Positions 35,395 through 43,644 of a DNA stretch of 64,000 nucleotides are shown here, one piece after another. Made by a program: the position numbers and the translations under genes. The notes beneath the pieces were generated by a model. That model ran no database searches. It had not been told where the DNA came from and saw only the letters and a list, made by a program, of their open reading frames with translations. This DNA is from Bacillus massiliglaciei. GTDB lineage: Bacteria > Bacillota > Bacilli > Bacillales > DSM-1321. The stretch covers positions 783,887 to 847,886 of the forward strand of contig NZ_LT622359.1 in NCBI RefSeq assembly GCF_900098925.1, in the 5' to 3' direction. Numbering within the stretch: position 1 is the first letter of the stretch; every line of letters begins with the position of its first letter.

Positions 35395-35430
35395 AGAAAG
35401 CTGCCTTAATGGAACTAAGACAGCTGCATA
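35395..35430 (-). terminator. Terminator of the TcaA-like/GH3 operon
   Basis: GCTGTCTTA and TAAGGCAGC pair around GTTCCAT on the minus strand and are followed by TTTCTCTTT. Confidence 0.7.
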
Positions 35431-35433
35431 ATA

Positions 35434-36741
35434 TTATCTGTTTGCTAAGTTTTCAAGGTACTTTATGTGTGGCTGACTTTTTACCGTTACCCCTGCTTGC
35501 TTAGGGTTCACAGAAGTCTTTTCGATTTCTTCTAATTTATATGTTAATACGCGTTCAGCAGCTTCGTCGATTCTTTGCAATGGTATTTCCCCGGATTTAA
35601 CAGCTTCCATTATACCGTCATATACTTCTGTTTGATGGTCATATTCATGACAGACAAGCAAAAGATCGGCACCCGCAATAATCGCTTCTCTGCCCATATC
35701 TTTATAAGAGAAATACTTATTGACTGCTCCCATCTCAAGATCATCAGTGACGACGATTCCTTTATAGCCAAGTTTTGTACGCAGGAGGTCTTGTATGATG
35801 ATTTTTGACAGACTTGCAGGCTGTTCTTTATCATAAGCAGGGTATTTAATATGAGTAACCATCACAAAGAACTTTTCGTTATCCATTTCACTAATCATTT
35901 TTTTAAAAGGATACATGTCTGAATTCTCGAGGTCAGACTGATTTGCCTCAACAGAGGAAGTATCGACATGAGGGTCGATTTCACTCCGGCCGTTTCCAGG
36001 GAAATGCTTTAGTGCTCCTGTAACAGAGGCATCATTCAGGCCCTGGATGGATTTAGCCCCATATTGGTAGGCTTTTTCTGGATCCGTTCCGAACGAACGG
36101 GTATCTGTCTTAGAAAGATCCAAAACTGGCGCAAAGTTAATATTAATTCCCATGGAGCTAAGCTCTCTGCCGTTTATATTCGCCACTTCATACGTCTCTT
36201 CCGCAGACGCCTGCTTTCCAAGATCTTGCTGGGAAGGGAGCGGGGAAACCTGATTTTTCATTCGAATAATTTCTCCGCCCTCTTGGTCAACTGCAATCAT
36301 GAGAGGGAGGGAATGAGTTGTCTTTTTTGCTGATTTCTGAAGGGAATTCGATAGCTCGGCTACCTGCACAGGGGACGCCATATTACGATCAAAGTAAATG
36401 ATGCCTCCGATGTTCTTATCTTCAATCAGTTCTTTGATTTCATCGCTTTTCTCAGTCCCGGAAAAGCCAACCATCATCAGCTGTCCAATCTTTTCCTCAA
36501 GTGTCATCTTTTTCAGAAGTTTCTTCACCTTCACATCTGTTGTTTCTTCAACGGATGGTTCTGTCTTCTTCTCCTGTTTCTCTGCGGCTTCTGTTTTTGA
36601 ATCGGCCACAGTTGTTTCAGTGGATTTCTTCTCTTTTTCACTGACAGTATCACTCGTTGTATCGCCCATGAAAAAGATTACAGCCCAGCATGACAGCAGG
36701 GCGATTAAAAGAAGACCTGTAACTTGATATCGTTTTTTCAT
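35434..36741 (-). CDS. GH3-family glycosidase (NagZ-like), N-terminally anchored, atypical loop
   Basis: The 435-residue protein has an N-terminal hydrophobic segment (about 8-25; LLSC could be a lipobox), a Lys/Glu/Thr-rich linker (30-70), then a GH3 barrel. NagZ-type enzymes release GlcNAc from peptidoglycan. The nucleophile region VTDDLEMGA (Asp333 or Asp334) and Lys245-His246 are present. The usual KHFPGHGDT-x-x-D-S-H loop reads KHFPGNGRSEIDPH, so Asp256 and His258 of the acid/base dyad remain, but the GHGDT part is changed. The second C-terminal domain of long NagZ enzymes is absent. The start overlaps the TcaA-like stop by 1 bp. Confidence 0.8.
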   Translation of the reverse strand: MKKRYQVTGLLLIALLSCWAVIFFMGDTTSDTVSEKEKKSTETTVADSKTEAAEKQEKKTEPSVEETTDVKVKKLLKKMTLEEKIGQLMMVGFSGTEKSDEIKELIEDKNIGGIIYFDRNMASPVQVAELSNSLQKSAKKTTHSLPLMIAVDQEGGEIIRMKNQVSPLPSQQDLGKQASAEETYEVANINGRELSSMGININFAPVLDLSKTDTRSFGTDPEKAYQYGAKSIQGLNDASVTGALKHFPGNGRSEIDPHVDTSSVEANQSDLENSDMYPFKKMISEMDNEKFFVMVTHIKYPAYDKEQPASLSKIIIQDLLRTKLGYKGIVVTDDLEMGAVNKYFSYKDMGREAIIAGADLLLVCHEYDHQTEVYDGIMEAVKSGEIPLQRIDEAAERVLTYKLEEIEKTSVNPKQAGVTVKSQPHIKYLENLANR

Positions 36742-38147
36742 TATGCGTCAGGTCCCACTAATTTTATTTCCGGCTTATGAAGTTTCCATCCGGTTGATTC
36801 TTTGGTTAAGTGCCATTTGCCTTGCCAAGTTTGTGTCAGTGTTTCTTCATCTTTCCAGTCTTCAGATACCATTTCAAAGGAGACAGTCGCTGTACTGTCA
36901 TCAATAGATTCTACAGTAAGGTATGTAACCTCATCGCGTATTGTATCTGTTAGGCCCTTTTCCCAATTGCTCAATTTAACTTTCCCTTTTCGATCTTTGC
37001 TGAATAGGTCATATGCGGCTGTGTAATCTCCGCTGGAAATATCCTGATAGTGTTCATACACCACATTTTTGATATCTTCTTGGGCTGACTCAATAGCGTC
37101 CATTTCAGCCGCTTCTGCTTCTGCCTTCCGTGCTTCCGTTTCAGCTTTTCGTGCTTCGGCTTCAAGAAGAGGAGAATCATCAATCCATAAATCGATGTAT
37201 GAGCTGTCAAGCGGCACCGTTTCACTCTTCAGCGTTTTTCCCTGTACTTTTAGTTCTGCTTGTATCTCCATTTTCCCATCCAGAGAAACAGGACCGAAGG
37301 ATTCAAGCTGGGCTACAGTTTTATTGGTCGTCTTTCCATCTATAAAGACAATCGCATTTTCATAGTTGGAGGTTAAGTTAATCTCGTCTCCCGTCAAATC
37401 AAACTCAATAGGGAATTTGTGTGAATCCTGGTTGCTGGACTCAATGACTTCCTTGGCTGTAACGGTCGTATATTCCCCTTTAAACGATCCTTCCACCTCA
37501 TGTTTGCCCGGCAATAATGGACCAAACTTTGTTACCTCTCCATCTTTAAGCTTTCCTGCATCTTTTCCATTGATGGAAACAGAGGTGTCAGGCTGGTTCG
37601 ATGAAATTTGTAAATAAATAGGCTGGAAACCGATTCCGTATTGCTGAATGATCCCCCATTTCTTTTTATGCTCTCCTACATATAGAAAATGATTGTTTTT
37701 TGAGCTTGTGATTTGATCGTTCTCCAGATATTGCACTGACTTTTCTAATTCTTTCTTTGTTTCCGCCAGAATATCCGGATTTTCTTTGAAATAGGCAATG
37801 AATTTTTTCGCATCGGCTTCTTCTACATCCATTTCCTGCTGTCCTTTATTTAATAGGTTAGCAAGTTCCTTAGGCTGGTCACGTTCCACAGCATCTTCAA
37901 ATGCTTTTACTATTTTAATTGGACTGTTCATTTTTTGAAGGACGGTATAGGCGGTGAACCCACCGACCAACAATATAAATATGGATGCTGCCATAATGAT
38001 AAAACCTTTAGTTTTAAAATAAGATCCTGAACTAGGACTATTTGTCCTGGTGGAAGGTTCAGGAGCCGATAGTTTGATTGTCTCGCCGCAGTTGGTACAA
38101 AAAGACTGTTTATTTTTTAATTTACTTCCGCAATTCGTGCAATTCAA
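36741..38147 (-). CDS. Zinc-ribbon membrane protein, TcaA/YvbJ-like
   Basis: The 468-residue protein begins with a zinc ribbon (CTNCGSKL at 3-10, FCTNCGETI at 17-25). One membrane helix follows (about 48-70, IIMAASIFILLVGGFTAYTVL), then a large extracellular part with TcaA-type repeated domains. A short coiled-coil repeat of ARKAETEARKAEAEA type lies near 330-350, and the C-terminus is an NTF2-like region. TcaA affects glycopeptide resistance in Staphylococcus, and YvbJ is the B. subtilis relative. It is co-transcribed with a GH3 enzyme, which suggests a cell-wall role. ATG 38147 follows AGGAGG. Confidence 0.8.
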   Translation of the reverse strand: MNCTNCGSKLKNKQSFCTNCGETIKLSAPEPSTRTNSPSSGSYFKTKGFIIMAASIFILLVGGFTAYTVLQKMNSPIKIVKAFEDAVERDQPKELANLLNKGQQEMDVEEADAKKFIAYFKENPDILAETKKELEKSVQYLENDQITSSKNNHFLYVGEHKKKWGIIQQYGIGFQPIYLQISSNQPDTSVSINGKDAGKLKDGEVTKFGPLLPGKHEVEGSFKGEYTTVTAKEVIESSNQDSHKFPIEFDLTGDEINLTSNYENAIVFIDGKTTNKTVAQLESFGPVSLDGKMEIQAELKVQGKTLKSETVPLDSSYIDLWIDDSPLLEAEARKAETEARKAEAEAAEMDAIESAQEDIKNVVYEHYQDISSGDYTAAYDLFSKDRKGKVKLSNWEKGLTDTIRDEVTYLTVESIDDSTATVSFEMVSEDWKDEETLTQTWQGKWHLTKESTGWKLHKPEIKLVGPDA

Positions 38148-38337
38148 AGTCTTTTATCCTCCTTTTTACTTAAAAAAATAGAAAAAATTTTAATAAATAC
38201 AACATAATTCTTCCATAATATTATAATATGTAACTTGGTTACACAATAACATATATAAATATTGACTCATTTATTAAGAAGGATGGTAGTTCTAATTATC
38301 TATTTTTTATGATGTGAGCAAAAAGGAGAGGGATAAA

Positions 38338-38823
38338 ATGAGCGAACTTCAAGAGAAGATTGGAAGCGGCCTTAACAAAATTCAGGACAGCCTGCAATCG
38401 AACAAGCAAAAATTGCAGAATGCCCAAACAGCCAGCCAGTATAAACGGATTATCCAGGAGGAAGGCGCTAAACGGCATGATATCCTGCTCCAATTGGGGG
38501 AGGAAGTATATAAAAAACTGCGCAGGAATGAAATTCAGTCTGAGGAGATGTCCGGGAAGGTTACTTCATTGATTGAACTGGATAAGAAACTGTATAAAGC
38601 ACAGCAGGCAGTTGCTGAACTCCAAGCTCAGTCTGATGCAAGATTCTCCTGCGGATCGTGCGGGGCTCCCATTACACCGGATGATAAATTCTGCGGCGGC
38701 TGCGGGTCAAAGGTAGAACTGCCAAAGCAGGAAGAAACAACAGAACAGACAGCATGTCCTGCATGTGAAGAGAAAATCTCCGTGAATGCAGCTTATTGCA
38801 GCTGCTGCGGGTCTAAAATGTAA
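38338..38823 (+). CDS. Coiled-coil protein with two C-terminal zinc ribbons
   Basis: The 161-residue protein has a helical, coiled-coil N-terminal two thirds (MSELQEKIGSGLNKIQDSLQ and on). It ends in two zinc ribbons: CGSCGAP with CGGCGSK (about 105-127), and CPACEEK with CSCCGSK (about 140-160). ATG 38338 follows AAAGGAG at 38322-38328. It lies 18 bp before the next zinc-ribbon gene, so they form an operon, divergent from the TcaA-like gene. Function unknown. Confidence 0.7.
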   Translation: MSELQEKIGSGLNKIQDSLQSNKQKLQNAQTASQYKRIIQEEGAKRHDILLQLGEEVYKKLRRNEIQSEEMSGKVTSLIELDKKLYKAQQAVAELQAQSDARFSCGSCGAPITPDDKFCGGCGSKVELPKQEETTEQTACPACEEKISVNAAYCSCCGSKM

Positions 38824-38841
38824 TGAAAGGAGAAAATCATC

Positions 38842-40470
38842 ATGTATTGCAAGACATGCGGAACATCTAATCCAGACTGGAGCAATTATTGTTCACAGGA
38901 CGGAACAGCTTTGCTGCATCCTTGCACGGGGCAGCGGGCAGATCTAGTGAAAAGAGAGAAACATTTTTGCTCAGGATGCGGATCAGAAACAGCCAAGACT
39001 GATAATTATTGTATGACATGCGGACAGACTTTGCTTACCTATCAGGTAACAAAAAGAGCTGAAAAGTCTGTTGGGGGTGAGGAGCGCGAGAGGGTAGGTA
39101 TCTCTTTATCTTCTATCTTTTCGATCCATTATGTGAAAAAAGCTATTATTCCGGCATTGGCGGCATTTGTCATTACTCTTCTTCTGAGTTTTGTAGGATT
39201 TACAGTCAATGACCAGTTTTATGAAGACATTTTCAATGAGTCATTAGGAATCACGCCTTCCGAAATTGCCGATCAGGCATCAGCTGAATTCGGCACCGAT
39301 ATTAAAGAACCTGGAGAGATATTTGGCTTTACGGATACGGTTATGATGGCACATATGCTCTCTCCAAAGTATAAACTTCAGGCGGAAATTCATGAAGGAT
39401 ATGATGATTTTGAAGTATCAGGTGACCTGAAAATTGGTTTTTCCTATGTTGTATTCATCTTGTTTCCGTTTATCGGTCTATTTATCAGCGGCCTTTTATA
39501 CGGAAGAAAGAATGGAGAAAAGAACCTTCAATCCTTTTTGGGCGGCGCTGTCGGAATCGGCTTGATTTATGGCTTAATTCTTACTGTTTTCTCCATTTTC
39601 AGCGGATATCACTATAAGTTAGATTTACCAGAAGAAGACTTTATGGTTAAGATTTCTTCTTCCTATCCAATAATAGGAACTTTCCTGAAAGGTCTTATTT
39701 TTGGAATCAGTTTCAGCATGGCGGGCATGTTGTTCAGCATTGATAAGCGCAGAGTGACTAAACACCTCGAAAAAACGATTCCATATGGAAATGCGGTACA
39801 TCAGGGGATTGCGGCTTTTACCCGCGGCTTCGTTATTTTATCACTTATCACAGTCATTTTTATAGCCGGTAAGTTGAAGGATTGGCAAGAAGGCCTTGCC
39901 TACCTTGATATACCAGGAATTGATGCACTTTTTGAAAAGTCGGCTATGACTGCAGGGTATATCGGTGTACAGCTGTCTTCTATGATATACAGCATGCTCC
40001 ATTTTTCACCGCTCTCTTTCATGATGGAAAAAGAGAACGATGGCGTGGGAATTGCTTATTCCATTTTCTCTGGATTTAAGACGACAGGCGAGGCATCCAG
40101 CGGAGATACAACCTTCATGAATTTCCTTTTCAGCTCAAGCAATATTGATGTAATGCTGAAACTGGCAACTTTGCTGCCGGTTGCCCTCTTGATTTTTGGA
40201 GGCTGCGCCATGGCAAAATCTAAACAGTCCAGTTATGTTTCACTTGCCATTCTAAGCATTGTGTATGGTCTTTTAACAGCGGCATTGGCTTCATTTTCCG
40301 CCATATCTGCTGAAGGGCTTTTCCAGGTAAAGGGTGACGATGATGAAGCATTTTCTTTCTCTCTGGCTGTGAGCACTTTCCGGGTGTTTATATTTGGTTT
40401 CATTATAGCGTACATTGCGTCTTTTGCAGGGAGCTGCATACCAAAGTTCTTGCACAGATCATCAAAATAA
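38842..40470 (+). CDS. Zinc-ribbon polytopic membrane protein
   Basis: The 542-residue protein starts with two zinc ribbons (CKTCGTSN with a partly lost second knuckle at 3-23, and CSGCGSET with CMTCGQT at about 43-66). A membrane domain of about nine helices begins near residue 100, with an acidic extracellular loop (about 125-190). No transport family is recognised. AAAGGAGAAAATC precedes ATG 38842. With the upstream zinc-ribbon gene and the divergent TcaA-like/GH3 operon it seems part of a shared envelope module. Confidence 0.7.
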   Translation: MYCKTCGTSNPDWSNYCSQDGTALLHPCTGQRADLVKREKHFCSGCGSETAKTDNYCMTCGQTLLTYQVTKRAEKSVGGEERERVGISLSSIFSIHYVKKAIIPALAAFVITLLLSFVGFTVNDQFYEDIFNESLGITPSEIADQASAEFGTDIKEPGEIFGFTDTVMMAHMLSPKYKLQAEIHEGYDDFEVSGDLKIGFSYVVFILFPFIGLFISGLLYGRKNGEKNLQSFLGGAVGIGLIYGLILTVFSIFSGYHYKLDLPEEDFMVKISSSYPIIGTFLKGLIFGISFSMAGMLFSIDKRRVTKHLEKTIPYGNAVHQGIAAFTRGFVILSLITVIFIAGKLKDWQEGLAYLDIPGIDALFEKSAMTAGYIGVQLSSMIYSMLHFSPLSFMMEKENDGVGIAYSIFSGFKTTGEASSGDTTFMNFLFSSSNIDVMLKLATLLPVALLIFGGCAMAKSKQSSYVSLAILSIVYGLLTAALASFSAISAEGLFQVKGDDDEAFSFSLAVSTFRVFIFGFIIAYIASFAGSCIPKFLHRSSK

Positions 40471-40512
40471 TTTTCGAGCCCTCTGCTGTAAAAGCAGGGG
40501 GTTTTTTATGAA
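40471..40512 (+). terminator. Terminator of the zinc-ribbon operon
   Basis: CCCTCTGCT and AGCAGGGGG pair around GTAAA and are followed by TTTTTTATG. Confidence 0.8.
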
Positions 40513-40643
40513 ATATAGGTGGCTTTAGCAAGTGTATTGCTTCTATTTTCTGTTTTTTTTCTGGATATATCAGAAAATTATGTTTATGGATGGGCGATGG
40601 AGGGAATTAAAGTTTCGTGCATTATTATTAGTAGGGGGAGTCT

Positions 40644-42209
40644 ATGAAGAAAAGTGTTTGGAAAAACCCAGTCTTTACAATTTCAGTTATTATTATTTCA
40701 TTATTAGTTTTGCTCGGGGCTGCTGTCCCAGGAAAATTTCAAAGTGCAGCAAACTATTTATTTAATCTAACAACCAATAATTTTGGCTGGTTTTATTTGC
40801 TGGCCGTTTTTATCATTGTCGTATTTTTAATCGGCTTAGCTATTAGCGGATATGGCAGAATTCGATTGGGCGGAGAAGATGAGCGTCCTGAGTTTTCCTT
40901 CTTTACCTGGATTGGCATGCTGTTTTCAGCAGGTTTTGGGGCAGGGCTTGTATTTTGGGGGATTGCTGAGCCAATGAGCCATTTTTACTCGACCCCGTTT
41001 GCGGGTGTGGAAGGAGAGACAAGGGAAGCAGCCAGGATTGCTATGGGCTATTCTTTCTTTCACTGGGGAGTCAGTCAGTGGTCTGTGTTTGCAATTGTAG
41101 GTCTTATTATTGGATTTCTGCAATTTAGGAAAAAGAAAAATGCGCTGATTTCTACAGCCCTCGAAGATGTAACGGGAAAAAAGCCTGCAGTGAAACATAC
41201 CATTGATACATTGGCAGTTATAGCGACCGTTCTGGGAATTGCCACTTCCGTTGGGCTTGGGGTGCTTCAAATGAATGGCGGCCTGAATGCTGTATTCGGA
41301 ATCGGAAACTCAGTCGGCATTCAAATGTGCATTATTGCCTTCATGTTCATTGCCTATATGATATCTTCTACTACAGGATTACAAAAAGGAATAAAAATTT
41401 TAAGCAATCTAAACTTAGGACTGGCGCTTGCCATCCTCGTTTTTGTATTTATTGCAGGGCCGACCGTATTCATTTTAGATACTTTCACACTGGCTATTGG
41501 TGATTTCTTTACTCATTTTATTGAATACAGCCTCCGCATGCAGCCTTATCAAAACGGAACCTGGGTCCGTGACTGGACCATCTTTTATTGGGCTTGGGCG
41601 ATTGCCTGGTCGCCATTTGTCGGTGCCTTTATTGCAAGAGTGTCAAAGGGTAGAACGATTCGTGAATTTATTATTGGTGTGATGGTTATCCCTCCGGCGA
41701 TTGCCTGCATCTGGATTGCAACGTTTGGGGGAACAGGACTTTGGAATGATTTAAATAATGGGACAGGAATTGCGAAAGCGGTTCATTCTGATCTGACTGC
41801 TGCCTTATTTCAGACGTTTGATTATCTTCCTATGAGCAATGTATTGTCTGTTCTCTCCATTATTTTAATCTTCACATTTATTATTACTTCCGCCGATTCG
41901 GCTACCTATATCCTGGCAAGCATGACGTCTAACGGCAGCCTGAACCCGCCGAGGATGGGCAAATGGATCTGGGGAATTCTGATGGGAGCCATTTCCGCAG
42001 TATTGCTTTATGCCGGCGGGCTGGAGGCTTTGCAGACCGCATCCCTTATTGCAGCGCTGCCCTTTACAGTTCTTCTGCTGATTTTGGTTGTCTCTGCAAT
42101 AAAATATCTCAAAAAGGAACCGCTGCCTATTCGTAAAGCAGATGTGAAGAGATTCAGAAAGCTTGAAATGGAAGCAAAGAAAGATACTCATAAAAAGAAG
42201 AACGCTTAA
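40644..42209 (+). CDS. opuD: BCCT-family betaine/choline-type transporter (OpuD-like)
   Basis: The 521-residue, 12-helix BCCT carrier imports betaine or related quaternary amines with sodium, for osmoprotection. Signatures are GMLFSAGFGAGLVFWGIAEP near residue 92, the aromatic HWGVSQWSVF box, and DWTIFYWAWAIAWSPFVGAFIARVSKGRTIREF. OpuD of B. subtilis has 512 residues. GGGGGAG-type site precedes ATG 40644. No regulator is adjacent. The gene symbol reflects family and closeness; the exact substrate range is not proven. Confidence 0.85.
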   Translation: MKKSVWKNPVFTISVIIISLLVLLGAAVPGKFQSAANYLFNLTTNNFGWFYLLAVFIIVVFLIGLAISGYGRIRLGGEDERPEFSFFTWIGMLFSAGFGAGLVFWGIAEPMSHFYSTPFAGVEGETREAARIAMGYSFFHWGVSQWSVFAIVGLIIGFLQFRKKKNALISTALEDVTGKKPAVKHTIDTLAVIATVLGIATSVGLGVLQMNGGLNAVFGIGNSVGIQMCIIAFMFIAYMISSTTGLQKGIKILSNLNLGLALAILVFVFIAGPTVFILDTFTLAIGDFFTHFIEYSLRMQPYQNGTWVRDWTIFYWAWAIAWSPFVGAFIARVSKGRTIREFIIGVMVIPPAIACIWIATFGGTGLWNDLNNGTGIAKAVHSDLTAALFQTFDYLPMSNVLSVLSIILIFTFIITSADSATYILASMTSNGSLNPPRMGKWIWGILMGAISAVLLYAGGLEALQTASLIAALPFTVLLLILVVSAIKYLKKEPLPIRKADVKRFRKLEMEAKKDTHKKKNA

Positions 42210-42218
42210 TAATAATAA

Positions 42219-42254
42219 GGAAGAAAGCGACGAACCAGCTTTCTTCCTTATTAA
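42219..42254 (+). terminator. opuD terminator
   Basis: AAGGAAGAAAGC and GCTTTCTTCCTT form a perfect 12-bp stem around GACGAACCA and are followed by ATTAAAT. Confidence 0.7.
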
Positions 42255-42364
42255 ATAGTTTAGCTGTAAGAATTCACAGGCAGCAGGCAGAAAAAAGAAG
42301 ATTTCGACCGAATGGTCAGTTGGCAGTGGGAATAATAAGATATATAATCAGATTAATAAGAAAA

Positions 42365-42418
42365 TATAATAGCTGATCGGTAAACTGAAGGCACAATCCC
42401 ATTAAAAGGATTGTGCCT
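42365..42418 (+). promoter_or_regulatory. Sulfur-associated hairpin motif, orphan copy A, with terminator
   Basis: TATAAT at 42365-42370 is followed at 42372 by the 21-nt hairpin motif GCTGATCGG-TAAA-CTGAAGGC. The terminal GGC starts a terminator stem GGCACAATCC/GGATTGTGCC. The T run that would complete the terminator now lies behind a second copy of the stem at 43490-43523, so the site was split by a transposon. No intact target gene remains on this strand. Confidence 0.6.
42385..42418 (+). repeat. 34-bp direct repeat, left copy (target duplication)
   Basis: The 34 bp starting CTGAAGGCACAATCCC and ending GGATTGTGCCT are identical to 43490-43523. They flank an IS1182-type remnant. This family is known for long duplications at palindromic terminators. 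Confidence 0.8.
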
Positions 42419-42476
42419 ACAGTCTTTTTTCTTTTTAAATAATAGTAATAGTTTTTGAAATAGTGTTAGTTGATTT

Positions 42477-42597
42477 TCGTTTCGGCGGACGCTTTCCGCG
42501 GGCGTGGCCCAATCCTCCTCGTCGCTTTGCTCCTGCGGGGTATCGGCCTTCATGCTTTTCCCGCAGGAGTCGCCGCCTGCACTACAATCAACTCCTT
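42477..42597. repeat. GC-rich dispersed Bacillus intergenic repeat
   Basis: The segment starting TTTCGGCGGACGCTTTCCGC and including CTCCTGCGGGG and CCCGCAGGAG forms a long branched hairpin. It is of the type found in many copies between genes of Bacillaceae. Its GC content contrasts with the surrounding DNA. A weak, decayed relative may lie at 49140-49235. Confidence 0.65.
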
Positions 42598-42737
42598 TCT
42601 AAATAAATGTCTGAGGTGAATGGATAGGATGCCGAATAATCAAATAAGAAACGTGATAAATTCACATGATTACAATAGAGCAACTTGTATCACAGAATCA
42701 TCTGGTCAAAGCTTGAATCAGCTGGTTTATACTTGGG

Positions 42738-43373
42738 GCGATTGTGACACCTGGAAATGTTCATGATAATCATATGCTTTAGCCACTTGCTGAAAAGGTT
42801 ATGGAAAAAGTGAAGAAGCCACTTGCTGTTGCTGCCGATGCTGCTTATAAAACTCCTGCGATTACTAAATTCTTATTTGAACATGAGATTCAACCAGCAC
42901 TTCCTTATACAAGACCCAAAACAAAAGATGGGTTTTTACGCAAGCACGATTATGTATAAGACGAGTACTATGATTGCTACCTATGTCCGGAATGACAGGT
43001 TCTAAAATATTCAACTACCACCAAAGAAGGCAAACGCCAATACAAGTCGAACCCAGTTCAATGTGCCAATTGTCCTTTACTCGCTCAATGTACAAATAGT
43101 AAGGAGCACAGAAAAATGATTGAACGTCATATTTGGGCGCAGTATGTGGAGGAAGCAGATCATCTTCGTCATCAAAACGATATCAAACAAATATATGCAA
43201 GACGCAAAGAAACGATTGAACGTGTCTTTGCGGATGCGAAAGAAAAGCATGGTATGCGATGGACAACCCTTCGAGGGATTAAAAAATTGTCCATGCAGGC
43301 GATGCTTACTTTTGCTGCTATGAATTTAAAGAAGCTTGCCAATTGGACATGGCAAGCTTCAGCTATGGTCTAA
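42738..43373 (+). pseudogene. IS1182-family transposase, C-terminal half, with stop codons
   Basis: One frame reads VTPGNVHD, then VAADAAYKTPAITKFLF (catalytic Asp region), the CPE...CANCPLLAQC zinc-like cluster, and the end ETIERVFADAKEKHGMRWTTLRG with the catalytic Glu. It is interrupted by TAG near 42777, TAA near 42957 and TGA near 43001. The frame is otherwise kept, so decay is by point mutation. The N-terminal half is deleted. It is surely inactive. Confidence 0.85.
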
Positions 43374-43489
43374 AATAGAATACTCGAAGAGCATTTTGCT
43401 TAAAATCAGACCATAAAATACCTAAGAAAATCTCAAAAAGACAAAAGGCCTTCAGAATGAGACCATTCTGAAGGCCTTTTGTCGACAAT

Positions 43490-43530
43490 CTGAAGGCACA
43501 ATCCCATTAAAAGGATTGTGCCTTTTTTGC
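43490..43530 (+). terminator. 34-bp direct repeat, right copy, with the original T run
   Basis: The repeat holds the stem GGCACAATCC/GGATTGTGCC and is followed by TTTTTTGC. This is the intact terminator half of the split attenuator. Confidence 0.8.
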
Positions 43531-43595
43531 TTATTACAAGTTATAAGGGTGAGAGGAACGTGAATGGATACGTGACTTCATCTTTAAAGATATAA

Positions 43596-43629
43596 AAAGA
43601 CGGCATCCCTTATATGGGAAAGCCGCCAA
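43596..43629 (-). terminator. cysP terminator
   Basis: GGCGGCTTTCCC and GGGATGCCGTC pair with one mismatch on the minus strand and are followed by TTTTTATA. Confidence 0.65.
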
Positions 43630-43644
43630 AGCAGGTATTGAACT

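Larger units (their letters stand above)
42419..43489 (+). mobile_element. Degenerate IS1182-family element
   Basis: The element is bounded exactly by the 34-bp direct repeats. It contains the 3' half of an IS1182-type transposase with three in-frame stops and has lost the 5' half. Its left part instead holds a GC-rich intergenic repeat. A hairpin at the right end (GGCCTTCAGAATG/CATTCTGAAGGCC, 43447-43478) is probably the element's own terminator. Terminal inverted repeats are not evident. Confidence 0.7.

Noticed and set aside
42477..42597. GC-rich hairpin region considered as a structured ncRNA
   Set aside because: Its arms match the widespread GC-rich intergenic repeat of Bacillaceae, so it is better described as a repeat.
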